NCBI RefSeq assembly: GCF_028598745.1
Contig: NZ_JAQRFK010000006.1
Coordinates: 1-64,000 of the forward strand
Length of the DNA stretch: 64,000 nucleotides
Origin: Xenorhabdus sp. IM139775
Lineage (GTDB): Bacteria > Pseudomonadota > Gammaproteobacteria > Enterobacterales > Enterobacteriaceae
Direction: 5' to 3'
Below the pieces are notes generated by a model. It saw nothing but the letters and a program-made list of their open reading frames with translations. It was not told the origin of the DNA and searched no databases. This document shows, in pieces, positions 16,416 through 27,102 of the stretch (positions within the stretch are counted from its first letter, which is position 1; each line of letters begins with the position of its first letter). The position numbers and the translations under genes were made by a program.

Positions 16416-17075
16416 TTGGTTCTGAGATGCAGAGGTTTTTTATTCGATTTGGATGGCACGCTGATCGATTCATTGCCTGCGGTTGAACGAGCATGGGCGC
16501 AGTTTGCCGACAAAATGGGGATCGACAGGGATGAAGTGTTGAACTATGTTCATGGCACGCCGGCGATATTATCACTGCGGCATTTTATGCCAGATGCCGG
16601 TGAAGAAGAGATCACCCGCACATTCAAATGGATTGAAAAAATTGAAACAGAAGATACGCGGGGCATTGCGGCGTTGCCCGGCGCTATCGCCCTGATTGAT
16701 AAGTTGAATGCGCTGGATATTCCGTGGGCGATTGTGACATCGGGGACGGTGCCTCTTGCGTCGGCACGGCATAAAGTGGCGGAGTTACCGGAACCGGCTC
16801 ACTGGGTGACGGCAGAGTCGGTCACCAATGGCAAGCCGAATCCTGAGCCTTATTTGCTGGGCGCAAAAAAACTCGGACTCTTGCCAGGGGAGTGCGTGGT
16901 TTTTGAAGATGCTGCGGCGGGAATTCATGCCGGACTGGATGCGGGCTGTCAGGTTGTTGTTGTCCACGATTCGCCGGACACTCCGCGCCGTGATGAAATC
17001 CATTTGACGATTAACAATCTGGAAGATATCGAGATTGTTAAATCGGGCGGTTATGTCTCGATTTATTCCCAATAG
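16416..17075 (+). CDS. yfbT: HAD-family sugar phosphatase (YfbT/HxpA type)
   Basis: Haloacid-dehalogenase phosphatase, 219 aa, expected to dephosphorylate sugar phosphates in the cytoplasm. Motif I is DLDGTLIDS at residues 11-19, motif II is VTSG near 110, the lysine is in NGKPNPEPY, and motif III is VFEDAAAGIHAG near 170. The start is a TTG: AAAGGAG at 16403-16409 lies 6 nt upstream and there is no in-frame ATG until later. The E. coli homologue starts MRCKG, aligned to LRCRG here. It lies between yfbV and yfbS as in E. coli. Confidence 0.9.
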   Translation: MVLRCRGFLFDLDGTLIDSLPAVERAWAQFADKMGIDRDEVLNYVHGTPAILSLRHFMPDAGEEEITRTFKWIEKIETEDTRGIAALPGAIALIDKLNALDIPWAIVTSGTVPLASARHKVAELPEPAHWVTAESVTNGKPNPEPYLLGAKKLGLLPGECVVFEDAAAGIHAGLDAGCQVVVVHDSPDTPRRDEIHLTINNLEDIEIVKSGGYVSIYSQ

Positions 17076-17184
17076 ATTTCGTTTTGGCCGGTTCCTTGAT
17101 CCCAATGAGGGATTTTCCCTGAGAAAAGTGCTCTACTTAACTTGTTGACGTTTAATTGAAAGATATCGTTGATAGGGGCTCAGA

Positions 17185-19014
17185 TTGAGTAGCGAATTGT
17201 TGTGGGTATTGACCCTGCTATTGATAGCCATCGTGCTTTTCACCACCAATAAAGTCAGAATGGATGTGGTGGCTTTATTGGTGATCATCGCATTTGTCTT
17301 GAGTGACACACTGACGCTAAGTGAAGCGACTGTCGGTTTTAGTGATCCCAATGTGTTGTTGATTGCTGCCCTGTTTGTCATCGGCGAGGGGCTGGTGAGA
17401 ACCGGGGTGGCCTATCAGATGGGAGATTGGTTGGTTCGTGTCGCGGGTAACAGTGAAACCAAAATGTTGGCCTGGCTGATGTTATCAGTTGCCGGATTGG
17501 GCGCGTTCATGAGTTCGACCGGGGTCGTCGCCATCTTTATTCCGGTTGTCTTGAGCGTGGCGACCAGAATGAAAACCTCGCCGGGGCGACTGATGATGCC
17601 ATTGGGGTTTGCCGGTTTGATCAGTGGCATGATGACCTTGGTGGCAACGCCGCCCAATATGGTCGTCAATAGTGAGCTGGTGCGAGAAGGCCTGCGGGGG
17701 TTTGGTTTCTTCTCCATTACGCCGATTGGCCTGTTAGTGTTGGTGGCTGGCGTGGTTTACATGCTGGTTGCCCGTCGTTGGCTGGGCGGGAAAAACCGCC
17801 AGACAGCGGACGAGCGTTATCAGCGGACATTCCGTGATTTGATACGTGACTATAAATTGTCTGGCCGTGCCCGCCGTTTTTCTATCCGCCCGGATTCGCC
17901 TTTGGTTGGGCACACATTGGATGAACTGGGGCTGCGCGCCCGTTATGGTGCCAATGTCATCGGCATTGAACGCTGGCGCAAATTCCGGCGGGTCATGATC
18001 GCTGCCACGGGGGATAGGGAATTGAAGGTGAAGGATGCCTTGCTGGTGGATATGTCGGACAGTGATGTTGATTTGCGCGAGTTTTGCCGCGATCAACAAC
18101 TGGAACCGATGGTATTGCGGGGGGAATATTTTTCTGCGCAATCCCGTGATGTTGGTATGGCGGAGGTTTCCGTGCTCCCGGAATCCCAACTATTGGGACA
18201 ATCATTGCGTGGGATGAAATTTCGCACACGTTATGGTCTTAATGTCGTGGGCATCCGGCGCGGGGGAAAAGCGTTGGAAGGGAAATTAGTGGATGAGCCT
18301 TTGCTGCTGGGGGACACGTTGCTGGTGATTGGCGATTGGAAACTGATCCGCGCATTAAAAACAAAAACCCCTGATTTTATTGTCCTGAACCTGCCTATTG
18401 AAGAGGAAAACGCCGCCCCTGCGGCTTCACAGGCTCCTCATGCTTTATTCTGCCTTGCCCTGATGGTTGCCATGATGCTGACCAATGAAATCCCGAACTT
18501 TGTTGCTGCATTAATTGCCTGCTTGCTGATGGGGAAATTCCGCTGTATTGATATGGAAAGTGCTTATCGTGCGATTCACTGGCCGAGCATTATCTTGATT
18601 GTCGGCATGATGCCTTTTGCACTGGCATTGCAGAAAACCGGCGGCATCGACCTGATTGTCCGTGGATTGATGGATATTGCCGGTAATCAGGGGCCACGGG
18701 TGATGCTGGTGTGCCTGTTTGTGCTTTGTGCCGTGATCGGCTTGTTTATTTCCAACACGGCGACGGCGGTGTTAATGGCACCGATTGCGATTGCTGCGGC
18801 AAATGAGATGGCGGTTTCTCCTTTACCCTTTGCGATGGTGATTGGCGTGGCGGCTTCAGCCGCCTTTATGACACCGGTTTCATCTCCCGTGAATACCTTG
18901 GTACTGGGGCCTGGCGGGTATCGATTTGCTGATTTCCTGAAACTCGGTGTGCCTTTTACGTTGATTGTGATGGGAATCAGCGTCGCGATTATCCCGATAC
19001 TGTTCCCATTCTAA
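17185..19014 (+). CDS. yfbS: SLC13/DASS-type transporter with two RCK_C domains (YfbS)
   Basis: Inner-membrane anion/sodium symporter family protein of 609 aa; substrate unknown. Membrane helices fill residues 1-200 and 400-609, and the middle (about 215-390) carries two TrkA-C-like domains, seen as the repeated [19 protein letters not shown] and [17 protein letters not shown] blocks. The conserved pore motifs SSTGVVAIF and [13 protein letters not shown] are present in the two halves. The start is TTG at 17185 with AGGGG about 8 nt upstream. Gene order matches E. coli. Confidence 0.9.
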   Translation: MSSELLWVLTLLLIAIVLFTTNKVRMDVVALLVIIAFVLSDTLTLSEATVGFSDPNVLLIAALFVIGEGLVRTGVAYQMGDWLVRVAGNSETKMLAWLMLSVAGLGAFMSSTGVVAIFIPVVLSVATRMKTSPGRLMMPLGFAGLISGMMTLVATPPNMVVNSELVREGLRGFGFFSITPIGLLVLVAGVVYMLVARRWLGGKNRQTADERYQRTFRDLIRDYKLSGRARRFSIRPDSPLVGHTLDELGLRARYGANVIGIERWRKFRRVMIAATGDRELKVKDALLVDMSDSDVDLREFCRDQQLEPMVLRGEYFSAQSRDVGMAEVSVLPESQLLGQSLRGMKFRTRYGLNVVGIRRGGKALEGKLVDEPLLLGDTLLVIGDWKLIRALKTKTPDFIVLNLPIEEENAAPAASQAPHALFCLALMVAMMLTNEIPNFVAALIACLLMGKFRCIDMESAYRAIHWPSIILIVGMMPFALALQKTGGIDLIVRGLMDIAGNQGPRVMLVCLFVLCAVIGLFISNTATAVLMAPIAIAAANEMAVSPLPFAMVIGVAASAAFMTPVSSPVNTLVLGPGGYRFADFLKLGVPFTLIVMGISVAIIPILFPF

Positions 19015-19028
19015 TGTCTCAGCCTCTC

Positions 19029-19610
19029 TCATAGGCTGATTTCATCAAGGGAGAGGCTGAAACTGGGCACAAACACTTCGATGAAATAATCCATTTCTTC
19101 GCTGCGGCGCTCGGTCAGTGTCTTGTCCAGCCGGCTTTTGGCTTGATTGAATTCCGTATTGCCTGCTGAAAGCTCTTCCAGACATTTCAAATAAGCACAT
19201 AACGCGTCAGCTTGCTTGATAATGCGGGTTTCTTCTTCATCGTGGAGGTGTTCATCCAGAATCGGCCGAAAATCATCCTGTAATTCAGTTGGCAGCATCG
19301 CCAATAATTTTTGTTGGGCTATTTTTTCGATTTTCTTATATTCATGGGCAATTTGCGGATTGTAGTACTTAATCGGGGTCGGCAAATCGCCGGTAATGAC
19401 TTCGCTGGCATCGTGATACATGGCCAATAGGGCGATCCGTTCAGGGTTAACCGTGCCGTTGAATTTACGGTTTTTGATTATCGCCAGGGCGTGTGCGACA
19501 AAAGCAACCTGCAAACTGTGCTCTGACACATTTTCTGTCCGCACATTTCGCATCAGCGGCCAACGGCTGATTAATTTCAGGCGGGATAATTGGGCGAAAA
19601 AATGACTCAT
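19029..19610 (-). CDS. yfbR: 5'-deoxynucleotidase YfbR
   Basis: HD-domain phosphohydrolase that removes phosphate from deoxyribonucleoside 5'-monophosphates; E. coli YfbR acts in dUMP formation. The 193-aa protein shows the metal ligands in [10 protein letters not shown] (residues 28-37), the HD pair in MYHDASE near 70 and the distal Asp in [10 protein letters not shown] near 135. AAAGGAGG lies just upstream of the ATG. It converges on yfbS with only 14 bp between the stops. Confidence 0.95.
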   Translation of the reverse strand: MSHFFAQLSRLKLISRWPLMRNVRTENVSEHSLQVAFVAHALAIIKNRKFNGTVNPERIALLAMYHDASEVITGDLPTPIKYYNPQIAHEYKKIEKIAQQKLLAMLPTELQDDFRPILDEHLHDEEETRIIKQADALCAYLKCLEELSAGNTEFNQAKSRLDKTLTERRSEEMDYFIEVFVPSFSLSLDEISL

Positions 19611-19804
19611 AATTTCCTCCTTTAGCCGAATAACAATGACTATTTAACTTGAAGAATAACGGGAATATTTATTTTTGGACAATTCATTTATGGCAAAAAT
19701 AGCGGTAAGGCGGTAAGTCAGAAATAAGCAGTTATCCCAGAGAAAGCCCATCCCATTAATTGATGAATATTTTCTGGGACAGGCGTTAAATGAGGATATC
19801 AGGG

Positions 19805-21019
19805 TTATTGGCGATAGTGACCAATAAAGCGGGCGAATTTTTCAATTGCTACTTGTAAGTCAATGACATGCGGCAGTGTCACAATGCGGAAATGGTCAGG
19901 GTGTGGCCAGTTAAACGCCGTGCCTTGAACCAGCAAGACTTTTTCCTGTAGCAAGAGATCTAATACCATTTTCTGGTCATCATGAATATTGAAACGTTTG
20001 GTGTCTATTTTCGGGAACATATAGAGCGCACCCATGGGTTTCACGCAGGAAATGCCCGGGATCTGGTTGATCAACTCCCATGCACGGTTGCGCTGTTCAT
20101 AGAGCCTGCCACCGGGGAAAATAAATTCACTGATGCTTTGATAGCCACCTAATGCGGTTTGAATGGCATGCTGCATTGGCACATTGGCACAAAGGCGCAT
20201 GGATGCCAGCATTTCTAACCCTTCAATATAATCCTTGGCCTGTTTTTTGGGGCCGTTCAGTACCATCCAACCCTGACGGAAACCCGCAACACGGTAGGTT
20301 TTGGACAAGCCGTTAAACGTCACGGTAAACAGATCAGGCGCTAATGCTGCGATGGAGTGGTGCTGGGCATCGTCGTACAGGATCTTGTCATAAATCTCAT
20401 CGGCAAAAATAATCAGATTATGCTGACGGGCGATTTCGACGATTTCCAGCAACAAATCTTTGCTGTAGACCGCGCCGGTTGGGTTATTCGGGTTAATAAT
20501 CACAATACCACGGGTACGTGGCGTGATTTTACGGCGGATATCGTCTAAATCGGGAAACCAGCCTTGTTGTTCATCACAGAGATAGTGAACGGCATTACCG
20601 CTGGAGAGTGAGACTGCCGCTGTCCAAAGCGGGTAGTCCGGCGCAGGAACCAACATTTCATCCCCGGTATTTAACAGGGCCTGCATGGATTGAACGATAA
20701 GTTCAGAAACACCATTACCAATAAAGATATCTTCAACGGTAATATCCAGCATATTTCTGGCCTGATAATGCTGCATGATGGCCTTGCGCGCAGAATACAG
20801 CCCTTTTGAATCAGAGTACCCTTGGGCGGTTGACAGATTGCGGATAACATCGACTAAAATTTCATCCGGTGCTTCAAACCCGAATGGTGCCGGATTACCA
20901 ATGTTTAATTTCAGTACCTTATTACCTTCTTCTTCGAGTCGCTTGGCTTCTTTGAGGGTATTCCCCCGAATGTCGTAGCAGACATTATCTAATTTACTGG
21001 ATTTATTAATGGAAAACAT
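19805..21019 (-). CDS. alaA: Glutamate-pyruvate aminotransferase AlaA
   Basis: PLP-dependent class I aminotransferase, 404 aa, making alanine from pyruvate and glutamate. The PLP lysine is in NGLSKTYRVAGF near residue 240, and NPNNPTGAVYSK and the DEIYDKI aspartate region are intact. The frame extends 14 codons upstream to 21061, but the protein from MFSINKSSKLDN aligns with the E. coli start (MSPIEKSSKLEN) and AAGG lies about 7 nt before it. Divergent to lrhA across a long spacer, as in E. coli. Confidence 0.95.
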   Translation of the reverse strand: MFSINKSSKLDNVCYDIRGNTLKEAKRLEEEGNKVLKLNIGNPAPFGFEAPDEILVDVIRNLSTAQGYSDSKGLYSARKAIMQHYQARNMLDITVEDIFIGNGVSELIVQSMQALLNTGDEMLVPAPDYPLWTAAVSLSSGNAVHYLCDEQQGWFPDLDDIRRKITPRTRGIVIINPNNPTGAVYSKDLLLEIVEIARQHNLIIFADEIYDKILYDDAQHHSIAALAPDLFTVTFNGLSKTYRVAGFRQGWMVLNGPKKQAKDYIEGLEMLASMRLCANVPMQHAIQTALGGYQSISEFIFPGGRLYEQRNRAWELINQIPGISCVKPMGALYMFPKIDTKRFNIHDDQKMVLDLLLQEKVLLVQGTAFNWPHPDHFRIVTLPHVIDLQVAIEKFARFIGHYRQ

Positions 21020-21814
21020 AGGGAGCCTTGACCTCTTGGCGAAAATGGATACTACCCGCATAAAAGTGTGATGATCAATGTACTCTTCTCGATCCGTATT
21101 TTGAAGAGACTTTGATATCTTTGGTTAAAACGGTTGTTTTAAGAAGAGATGAATAAGTATGCTCTCTGAATTATCCTCTTTTATTGGTGTTTTATTTTTA
21201 ATATGCGCGATAAGTTGGAATTAAATTTTGCATAATAGCTTGTTTTTAGTTGACAGGGCAGGCAGGAGATGCCATTTTGGCAGAGGATTTTTAATCCATT
21301 TGTTTAGGGAACCTCAATTGTCAATAAAAGTAAGAAGGTTTGTATAATGTATTCTTATAATTTATCTTTATTGAGGTAACGTTAATTTAGGTTTTTATCA
21401 CAGATACTTCGACAAATTTTTTGAATTTTTACCCATGACATTTTCAGGCTTATTCAATGAAAACGTTAATTCATTAAAAATACTAATATTATTTGGTGAT
21501 GTTAAGTGTTTCTAATTCAGGTTAGGTTATTCTTTGAAGCAAGTCAGAAAAAGGATATCTGTACTGGAAATTGGTGGTTATGTGATGTAAATAGGGTTTT
21601 ATCTCTATTTTATTTTGCGATTGCATAAATTTTGTTAAGAAAGGAGAAAATAAAACCCATGATGATCTAAATAGTAAAAAAAAACGCAGTAAACCTTTGC
21701 CCTATTTAATAGAGTAGAGTAATGTCACAATCGGTATTATTTTATTTGATACTGCTGAAGTAAAAACACCAGGTTAGTTAGTAATTAAAATCAAAAAAAA
21801 GTGATGAATAAACA
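21020..21814. other. Long AT-rich spacer between alaA and lrhA
   Basis: About 795 bp without a supportable gene. It must contain the divergent promoters of alaA and lrhA. I found no convincing small ORF, no strong hairpin and no tRNA. A long lrhA upstream region is also found in E. coli. Confidence 0.5.
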
Positions 21815-22807
21815 ATGATAAATGCAAATCGTCAGATAATAAACCTCGATCTCGATCTGCTAAGAACTTTTGTTGCCGTTGCTGACTTAAATACTTTTGC
21901 AGCAGCAGCCGCAGCTGTTTCTAGAACGCAGTCAGCTGTAAGTCAGCAAATGCAGCGGTTGGAACATCTCGTGGGGAGAGAATTATTTGCTCGCCACGGC
22001 CGCAATAAACTTCTGACCGAGCACGGGCTTCAACTTCTTGGTTACGCACGCCAGATCCTTCGTGCCAATGACGATGCAACCGCATCATTAACCTACAATG
22101 ATGCTGACGGTGAATTGAGAATAGGCGTATCAGATGACGCTGTTGATACACTTCTCCCTTTCTTGCTGAACCGTATTGCCTCTGTCTATCCGCGTGTGGC
22201 CGTTGATGTACGCATTAAGCGTGCTCAATTTATCGAAAGCATGTTGGATAACCATGAGATCGACTTAGCATTAACCACAGCAAAAATTAACCACCATCCC
22301 AAAACGATCTTACGTTCCTCGCCGGTTTTATGGCACTGTGCACCAGATTTCCAATTACAGACGAACGAACCTGTACCGTTAGTTGTGATGGATGAAACTA
22401 ACCCTTTCCGCCAGATAGCCTTGGATACGCTGGATATGGCCAACATTTCATGGCGCATTGCGTATGAAGCAGCTTCCTTGTCTGCGGTTCGCGCGGCGGT
22501 CAATGCGGAAGTCGGTATTACCGCTCGCCCACTAGAAATGCATAATGCAGATCTGAGAATTTTAGGTGAAATTGAAGGCTTACCACGCCTGCCGGAAATC
22601 CAATTCTTTTTATATCGTAATAGTAACGAACAGAATGAATCTGTTCTGACTGTCTTCGATGCAATTGAAAATAAGAAAACACCTTATACCGTAACGGCCG
22701 TTGAATCTGATGGATCCGACGAAACGAATGAATCTATTGACACCATTGAACCTGCCAAATCAACTGAAACAGTTGATGCAAATTCCGTTGAAAATATAGA
22801 CGAATAA
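21815..22807 (+). CDS. lrhA: LysR-type regulator LrhA/HexA
   Basis: DNA-binding transcriptional regulator, 330 aa. The N-terminal winged helix (residues 12-70: DLDLLRTFVAVADLNTF, RTQSAVSQQMQRLE) is nearly identical to E. coli LrhA, followed by a LysR effector-binding domain to about residue 285. The known role in this group (HexA in Photorhabdus, LrhA in Xenorhabdus) is control of motility, virulence and secondary metabolites. The last 45 or so residues are an acidic, low-complexity tail (SDETNESIDTIEP and onward) that does not align with E. coli. The ATG at 21815 matches the E. coli start MISANRP. It sits directly upstream of nuo, as in E. coli. Confidence 0.95.
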   Translation: MINANRQIINLDLDLLRTFVAVADLNTFAAAAAAVSRTQSAVSQQMQRLEHLVGRELFARHGRNKLLTEHGLQLLGYARQILRANDDATASLTYNDADGELRIGVSDDAVDTLLPFLLNRIASVYPRVAVDVRIKRAQFIESMLDNHEIDLALTTAKINHHPKTILRSSPVLWHCAPDFQLQTNEPVPLVVMDETNPFRQIALDTLDMANISWRIAYEAASLSAVRAAVNAEVGITARPLEMHNADLRILGEIEGLPRLPEIQFFLYRNSNEQNESVLTVFDAIENKKTPYTVTAVESDGSDETNESIDTIEPAKSTETVDANSVENIDE

Positions 22808-22824
22808 GTATTATGTGTTTTATA

Positions 22825-22861
22825 GGCTAATATTTCCATTTTATTAGTGGAGATATTAGCC
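22825..22861 (+). terminator. Probable terminator of lrhA
   Basis: GGCTAATATTTCC (22825-22837) and GGAGATATTAGCC (22849-22861) form a 13-bp stem with one G-U pair and an 11-nt loop, starting 17 bp after the lrhA stop. A weakly T-rich stretch (TGTTGCTAATTTTCT) follows. Confidence 0.6.
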
Positions 22862-23526
22862 TGTTGCTAATTTTCTATTATCTTATTAATCATCTCCCCT
22901 GATTTTCATTTCCATTTCTGATATTTCTAATAAGAAATATACCCCACTAAATTTCCTATACCTTTCGAATTTTAGTTAAAATAATGTTGCTTTGTTAACA
23001 AATTTCATTTTTCTAACTTGATAAAATAAAACCGCTTTTAGAAATGGCTCACTTATCACACTTTAATCGTTCTTTTTAGAAACAATTCATTAATGGTTGA
23101 ATAAATTACGTTCAAGTGTTGAATGTTTTTCAATGAAATTGTGCACTTGATCATAAAAATACCCCCGATAACGCAGTGGAAAGACAGGTTTTTCCTGCGA
23201 TAATGATGTAGTAAAGTCGAGTTATCGGTTAGACTAATGATGTCAGGAAGAGGTTTTTTTATACGACTGACACGTTTTAGCGGTATACTAGCACAATCTG
23301 TTAATTAATCGTTTTTGGCTTGTAAATAAATGTGTGAGTGAATTTGCTGTGATGGCAAATTATTGTTGAGAGGAATAAAAACCAAGATGATTCAAGCTAT
23401 TAAGATGTATTAATTAGTTTTGTTTCAGATTTGGTTGTTATCCCTTCCCATGAATCGATGTGGTGCAACACTGCCGGTAAAAAGAGCAGACACCTTGACA
23501 CCACTTTTGATGAGTAAGCAACGAGT
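22862..23526 (+). promoter_or_regulatory. nuo promoter region and leader
   Basis: Gene-free, AT-rich DNA in front of nuoA. It holds the palindrome TTTGTTAACAAA at 22991-23002 and an exact match to the ArcA half-site consensus, TGTTAATTAA, at 23299-23308. In E. coli nuo has a long leader and is repressed by ArcA under anaerobiosis, so the layout agrees with that. I could not assign the transcription start. Confidence 0.55.
23299..23308. promoter_or_regulatory. ArcA-like box upstream of nuoA
   Basis: TGTTAATTAA fits the published ArcA consensus (A/T)GTTAATTA(A/T) at every position. Repression of nuo by ArcA is known in E. coli; occupancy here is inference. Confidence 0.5.
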
Positions 23527-23988
23527 ATGTCTACATCCACTGGAATTTTAGCCCATCACTGGGCATTCGCGGTTTTTCTAATAGGTGCCCTTGGTTTGTG
23601 CGCGCTCATGTTATTGGGCGGGTATTTCATGGGCGGCAGGGCAAAAGCCAGGGCGAAACACGTCCCTTATGAATCAGGTATCGATTCTGTCGGCAGTGCG
23701 CGCTTGCGTTTGTCGGCCAAGTTTTATCTGGTTGCCATGTTCTTTGTTATCTTCGATGTTGAAGTCCTTTATTTATATGCATGGGCCGTCTCAATCAAAG
23801 AGAGCGGTTGGCTAGGCTTTGCCGAGGCAAGTATTTTCATTTTGGTGTTATTGGCAGGTTTGATTTATCTGGCGCGCATTGGGGCGTTGGATTGGACACC
23901 CGCGCGTTCAAAACGTCAGGTCAGTAAACCGAGTGCAGACACTTATAGCAATACTGGCACTTATACCAACAACAGTCACATGCAGTAA
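23527..23988 (+). CDS. nuoA: NADH-quinone oxidoreductase subunit A
   Basis: Membrane subunit of proton-pumping complex I, 153 aa with three helices (about residues 12-32, 65-90, 100-120). The NuoA signature [20 protein letters not shown] and the conserved [11 protein letters not shown] stretch are present. The C-terminal tail after DWTPARSKR is Ser/Thr/Asn-rich ([12 protein letters not shown]) and looks like a degenerate duplication; E. coli NuoA is slightly shorter. First gene of the 13-gene nuo operon. Confidence 0.97.
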   Translation: MSTSTGILAHHWAFAVFLIGALGLCALMLLGGYFMGGRAKARAKHVPYESGIDSVGSARLRLSAKFYLVAMFFVIFDVEVLYLYAWAVSIKESGWLGFAEASIFILVLLAGLIYLARIGALDWTPARSKRQVSKPSADTYSNTGTYTNNSHMQ

Positions 23989-24003
23989 TAGCGAGGCATA
24001 AAG

Positions 24004-24678
24004 ATGGATTATACACTCACCCGCATCGATCCGGACGGTGAGAATGACCGTTATCCCCTGCAAAAACAGGAAACTGTCAGCGATCCCTTAGAGCAACACG
24101 TTCACCGTAGTGTCTATATGGGAAAATTGGAACATGCCCTGCACGATATGGTGAATTGGGGAAGGAAAAATTCCCTGTGGCCTTATAACTTCGGGCTTTC
24201 TTGTTGCTACGTGGAGATGGTGACGTCATTTACCGCCGTTCACGATGTTGCACGCTTTGGTGCAGAAGTCTTGCGGGCCTCTCCCCGTCAGGCTGACTTC
24301 ATGGTGATTTCCGGAACCTGTTTCGTCAAAATGGCGCCCGTCATTCAACGTCTGTACGACCAAATGCTGGAACCGAAGTGGGTCATTTCAATGGGTGCCT
24401 GTGCCAATTCCGGGGGTATGTACGACATTTACTCCGTCGTTCAGGGGGTCGATAAGTTTATCCCTGTCGATGTTTATATTCCTGGCTGTCCTCCCCGTCC
24501 AGAAGCCTATATGCAGGCACTGCTGCTGTTGCAGGAGTCCATAGGCAAAGAACGACGCCCACTGTCATGGGTCGTTGGCGATCAGGGGGTTTACCGCGCC
24601 AATATGCAATCAGAAAGAGAACGGAAGCGTGGTGAACGTATTGCAGTGAAAAATCTGCGTACACCAGATGAAATTTAA
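24004..24678 (+). CDS. nuoB: NADH-quinone oxidoreductase subunit B
   Basis: Peripheral-arm subunit, 224 aa, carrying the terminal [4Fe-4S] cluster N2 that hands electrons to quinone. Ligands are visible in [10 protein letters not shown] (tandem Cys), GTCFVKMAP and [10 protein letters not shown]. It follows nuoA by 15 bp in the same operon. Length and motifs match E. coli NuoB. Confidence 0.98.
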   Translation: MDYTLTRIDPDGENDRYPLQKQETVSDPLEQHVHRSVYMGKLEHALHDMVNWGRKNSLWPYNFGLSCCYVEMVTSFTAVHDVARFGAEVLRASPRQADFMVISGTCFVKMAPVIQRLYDQMLEPKWVISMGACANSGGMYDIYSVVQGVDKFIPVDVYIPGCPPRPEAYMQALLLLQESIGKERRPLSWVVGDQGVYRANMQSERERKRGERIAVKNLRTPDEI

Positions 24679-24754
24679 GGCTTTTAGCCATATAGCGTAA
24701 CCAAGAGCAATGTGTTGCGATCACAAAAACCCTGATCAAGCGTTGTGGTGAAGA

Positions 24755-26554
24755 ATGATGACAGATCAGATAGCGCAAGAAAGCGTCCGGCCTGCTTGGG
24801 CAACACGCGATCATCTTGATGATCCTGTTGTGAACGAGCTTAATCGTCAATTTGGCCCGGATGCCTTTACCCTCCAACCGACCCGGACAGGTATACCTGT
24901 TGTTTGGGTCAAGCGGAGACAGTTACTGGAAGTAATAACTTTCCTGAAAAAGTTGCCCAAACCTTATGTCATGCTGTTTGACTTGCATGGTGTCGATGAG
25001 CGCCAGCGCTCCCATCGGACAGGTTTGCCTGCGGCTGATTTTTCGGTGTTTTATCACCTGATTTCCATTGAGCGTAACCGTGACATCATGCTGAAAGTTG
25101 CGCTCGCTGAACAAGACCTGAATATCCCGACTATCACGTCAATTTTCCAGAATGCCAATTGGTATGAACGTGAAACATGGGAAATGTTTGGCATTACCTT
25201 TAACGGCCACCCGAATTTGCGCCGTATCTTGATGCCGCCGACATGGGAAGGGCATCCGTTGCGTAAGGAATATTCTGCGCGTGCCACGGAATTCGATCCT
25301 TTCATACTGACCAAGCAGAAAGAAGATCTGGAAATGGAAGCCCTGACTTTCAAACCCGAAGAGTGGGGCATGAAGCGCAGTACTGACAATGAAGACTTCA
25401 TGTTCCTCAACCTCGGGCCAAACCATCCTTCTGCCCACGGCGCATTCCGCATTATCCTGCAACTTGACGGCGAAGAAATCGTCGATTGTGTTCCCGATAT
25501 TGGCTATCACCATCGTGGTGCCGAAAAGATGGGTGAACGTCAGTCATGGCATAGCTATATCCCTTATACCGATCGCATTGAGTATCTGGGGGGATGTGTG
25601 AACGAAATGCCTTATGTGCTGGCGGTTGAGAAACTGGCGGGCATTGAGGTTCCGGATCGGGTGAAAACCATTCGTGTCATGCTGTCCGAACTGTTCCGCA
25701 TTAATAGCCACCTGCTTTATATCAGTACATTCATCCAAGACGTGGGTGCGATGACCCCGGTTTTCTTTGCCTTTACTGACCGACAGAAAGTCTACGATAT
25801 CGTTGAGGCGATTACCGGGTTCCGTATGCATCCGGCTTGGTTCCGGATCGGTGGGGTTGCCCATGACTTGCCACGGGGTTGGGACAAACTTCTGCGTGAA
25901 TTGCTCAACTGGCTACCGAAACGGTTGAATTCTTACGTCAAGGCCGCGCTGAAAAACAGTGTGCTGAAAGGGCGTTCTGTCGGCGTGGCTGCCTACAATG
26001 CGAAACAGGCTTTGGACTGGGGAGTTACCGGTGCAGGGCTGCGTGCAACCGGCATTAGCTTTGACGTGCGTAAATGGCGCCCTTATTCCGGCTATGAAAA
26101 TTTCGATTTTGACGTCCCAACCGGCTACAACGGTGATTGCTATGATCGGGTCATGCTGAAAGTGGAAGAAATCCGCCAGAGCCTGCGCATCCTTGAGCAG
26201 TGCCTGAAAAACATGCCGGAAGGGCCATTCAAGGCGGATCACCCGCTGACCACGCCGCCGCCAAGGGAACGGACTTTGCAGCACATCGAAACCATGATTA
26301 ACCATTTCCTGCAAGTGTCATGGGGGCCGGTCATGCCTGCCAATGAATCGTTCCAGATGATCGAAGCGACGAAAGGTATCAACAGTTATTACCTGACCAG
26401 TGATGGTAGCACCATGAGCTACCGTACCCGCATTCGTACACCCAGTTTTGCCCACTTGCAGCAAATTCCATCGGTGATACGCGGCAGTCTGGTTTCTGAC
26501 CTGATCGTCTATCTGGGCAGTATCGATTTTGTTATGTCTGATGTGGATCGCTAA
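24755..26554 (+). CDS. nuoC: NADH-quinone oxidoreductase fused subunit CD
   Basis: Fused NuoC-NuoD subunit, 599 aa, as in other enterobacteria (often named nuoCD). The NuoC part is residues 1-190 ([24 protein letters not shown]) and the NuoD part about 205-599 ([15 protein letters not shown], quinone-site region, [20 protein letters not shown] at the end). It is part of the quinone-binding Q-module. Two ATG codons (24755, 24758) are adjacent and either may be used. The stop overlaps the nuoE start by one base. Confidence 0.97.
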   Translation: MMTDQIAQESVRPAWATRDHLDDPVVNELNRQFGPDAFTLQPTRTGIPVVWVKRRQLLEVITFLKKLPKPYVMLFDLHGVDERQRSHRTGLPAADFSVFYHLISIERNRDIMLKVALAEQDLNIPTITSIFQNANWYERETWEMFGITFNGHPNLRRILMPPTWEGHPLRKEYSARATEFDPFILTKQKEDLEMEALTFKPEEWGMKRSTDNEDFMFLNLGPNHPSAHGAFRIILQLDGEEIVDCVPDIGYHHRGAEKMGERQSWHSYIPYTDRIEYLGGCVNEMPYVLAVEKLAGIEVPDRVKTIRVMLSELFRINSHLLYISTFIQDVGAMTPVFFAFTDRQKVYDIVEAITGFRMHPAWFRIGGVAHDLPRGWDKLLRELLNWLPKRLNSYVKAALKNSVLKGRSVGVAAYNAKQALDWGVTGAGLRATGISFDVRKWRPYSGYENFDFDVPTGYNGDCYDRVMLKVEEIRQSLRILEQCLKNMPEGPFKADHPLTTPPPRERTLQHIETMINHFLQVSWGPVMPANESFQMIEATKGINSYYLTSDGSTMSYRTRIRTPSFAHLQQIPSVIRGSLVSDLIVYLGSIDFVMSDVDR

Positions 26555-27102
26555 TGATGCAAAGTGAATTTAACGCAAACAAGCAGGCACGCCTTGATGT
26601 GGTTAACGTAACGGACGCTCAGGCACCGGATGAGTTTGTATTGAGTGCTGACGAACGTCATGCCATTGAGCAGGAAAAACACCACTACGAAGACCCGCGT
26701 GCTGCGTCAATCGAAGCACTGAAAATTGTGCAAAAGCAGCGTGGTTGGGTGCCAGACGGTGCGATTTATGCCATTGCCGGGGTCCTGGGGATCCCGGCCA
26801 GTGACGTGGAAGGCGTGGCGACGTTTTACAGCCAGATTTACCGACAACCCGTCGGGCGTCACATTATCCGTTATTGTGACAGTGTTGTATGCCACATCAC
26901 GGGCTATCAGGGCGTTCAGTCAGCGATAGAGTCGCACCTGAACATTCTTCCGGGGCAAACCACGGCAGATGGGCGCTTTACACTGTTGCCAACCTGTTGC
27001 TTGGGTAACTGTGACAAGGGGCCAACCATGATGATTGATGACGACACCCACAGTTACGTGAAACCCGAAGAAATTGAAAAATTACTGGAGCAATATCCAT
27101 GA
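26554..27102 (+). CDS. nuoE: NADH-quinone oxidoreductase subunit E
   Basis: Thioredoxin-fold subunit of the NADH-dehydrogenase module, 182 aa, with a [2Fe-2S] cluster (N1a). Cys ligands are seen in [11 protein letters not shown] near residue 110 and [12 protein letters not shown] near 148. Coupled to nuoCD (TAATG) and to nuoF (ATGA overlap). Confidence 0.97.
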   Translation: MMQSEFNANKQARLDVVNVTDAQAPDEFVLSADERHAIEQEKHHYEDPRAASIEALKIVQKQRGWVPDGAIYAIAGVLGIPASDVEGVATFYSQIYRQPVGRHIIRYCDSVVCHITGYQGVQSAIESHLNILPGQTTADGRFTLLPTCCLGNCDKGPTMMIDDDTHSYVKPEEIEKLLEQYP

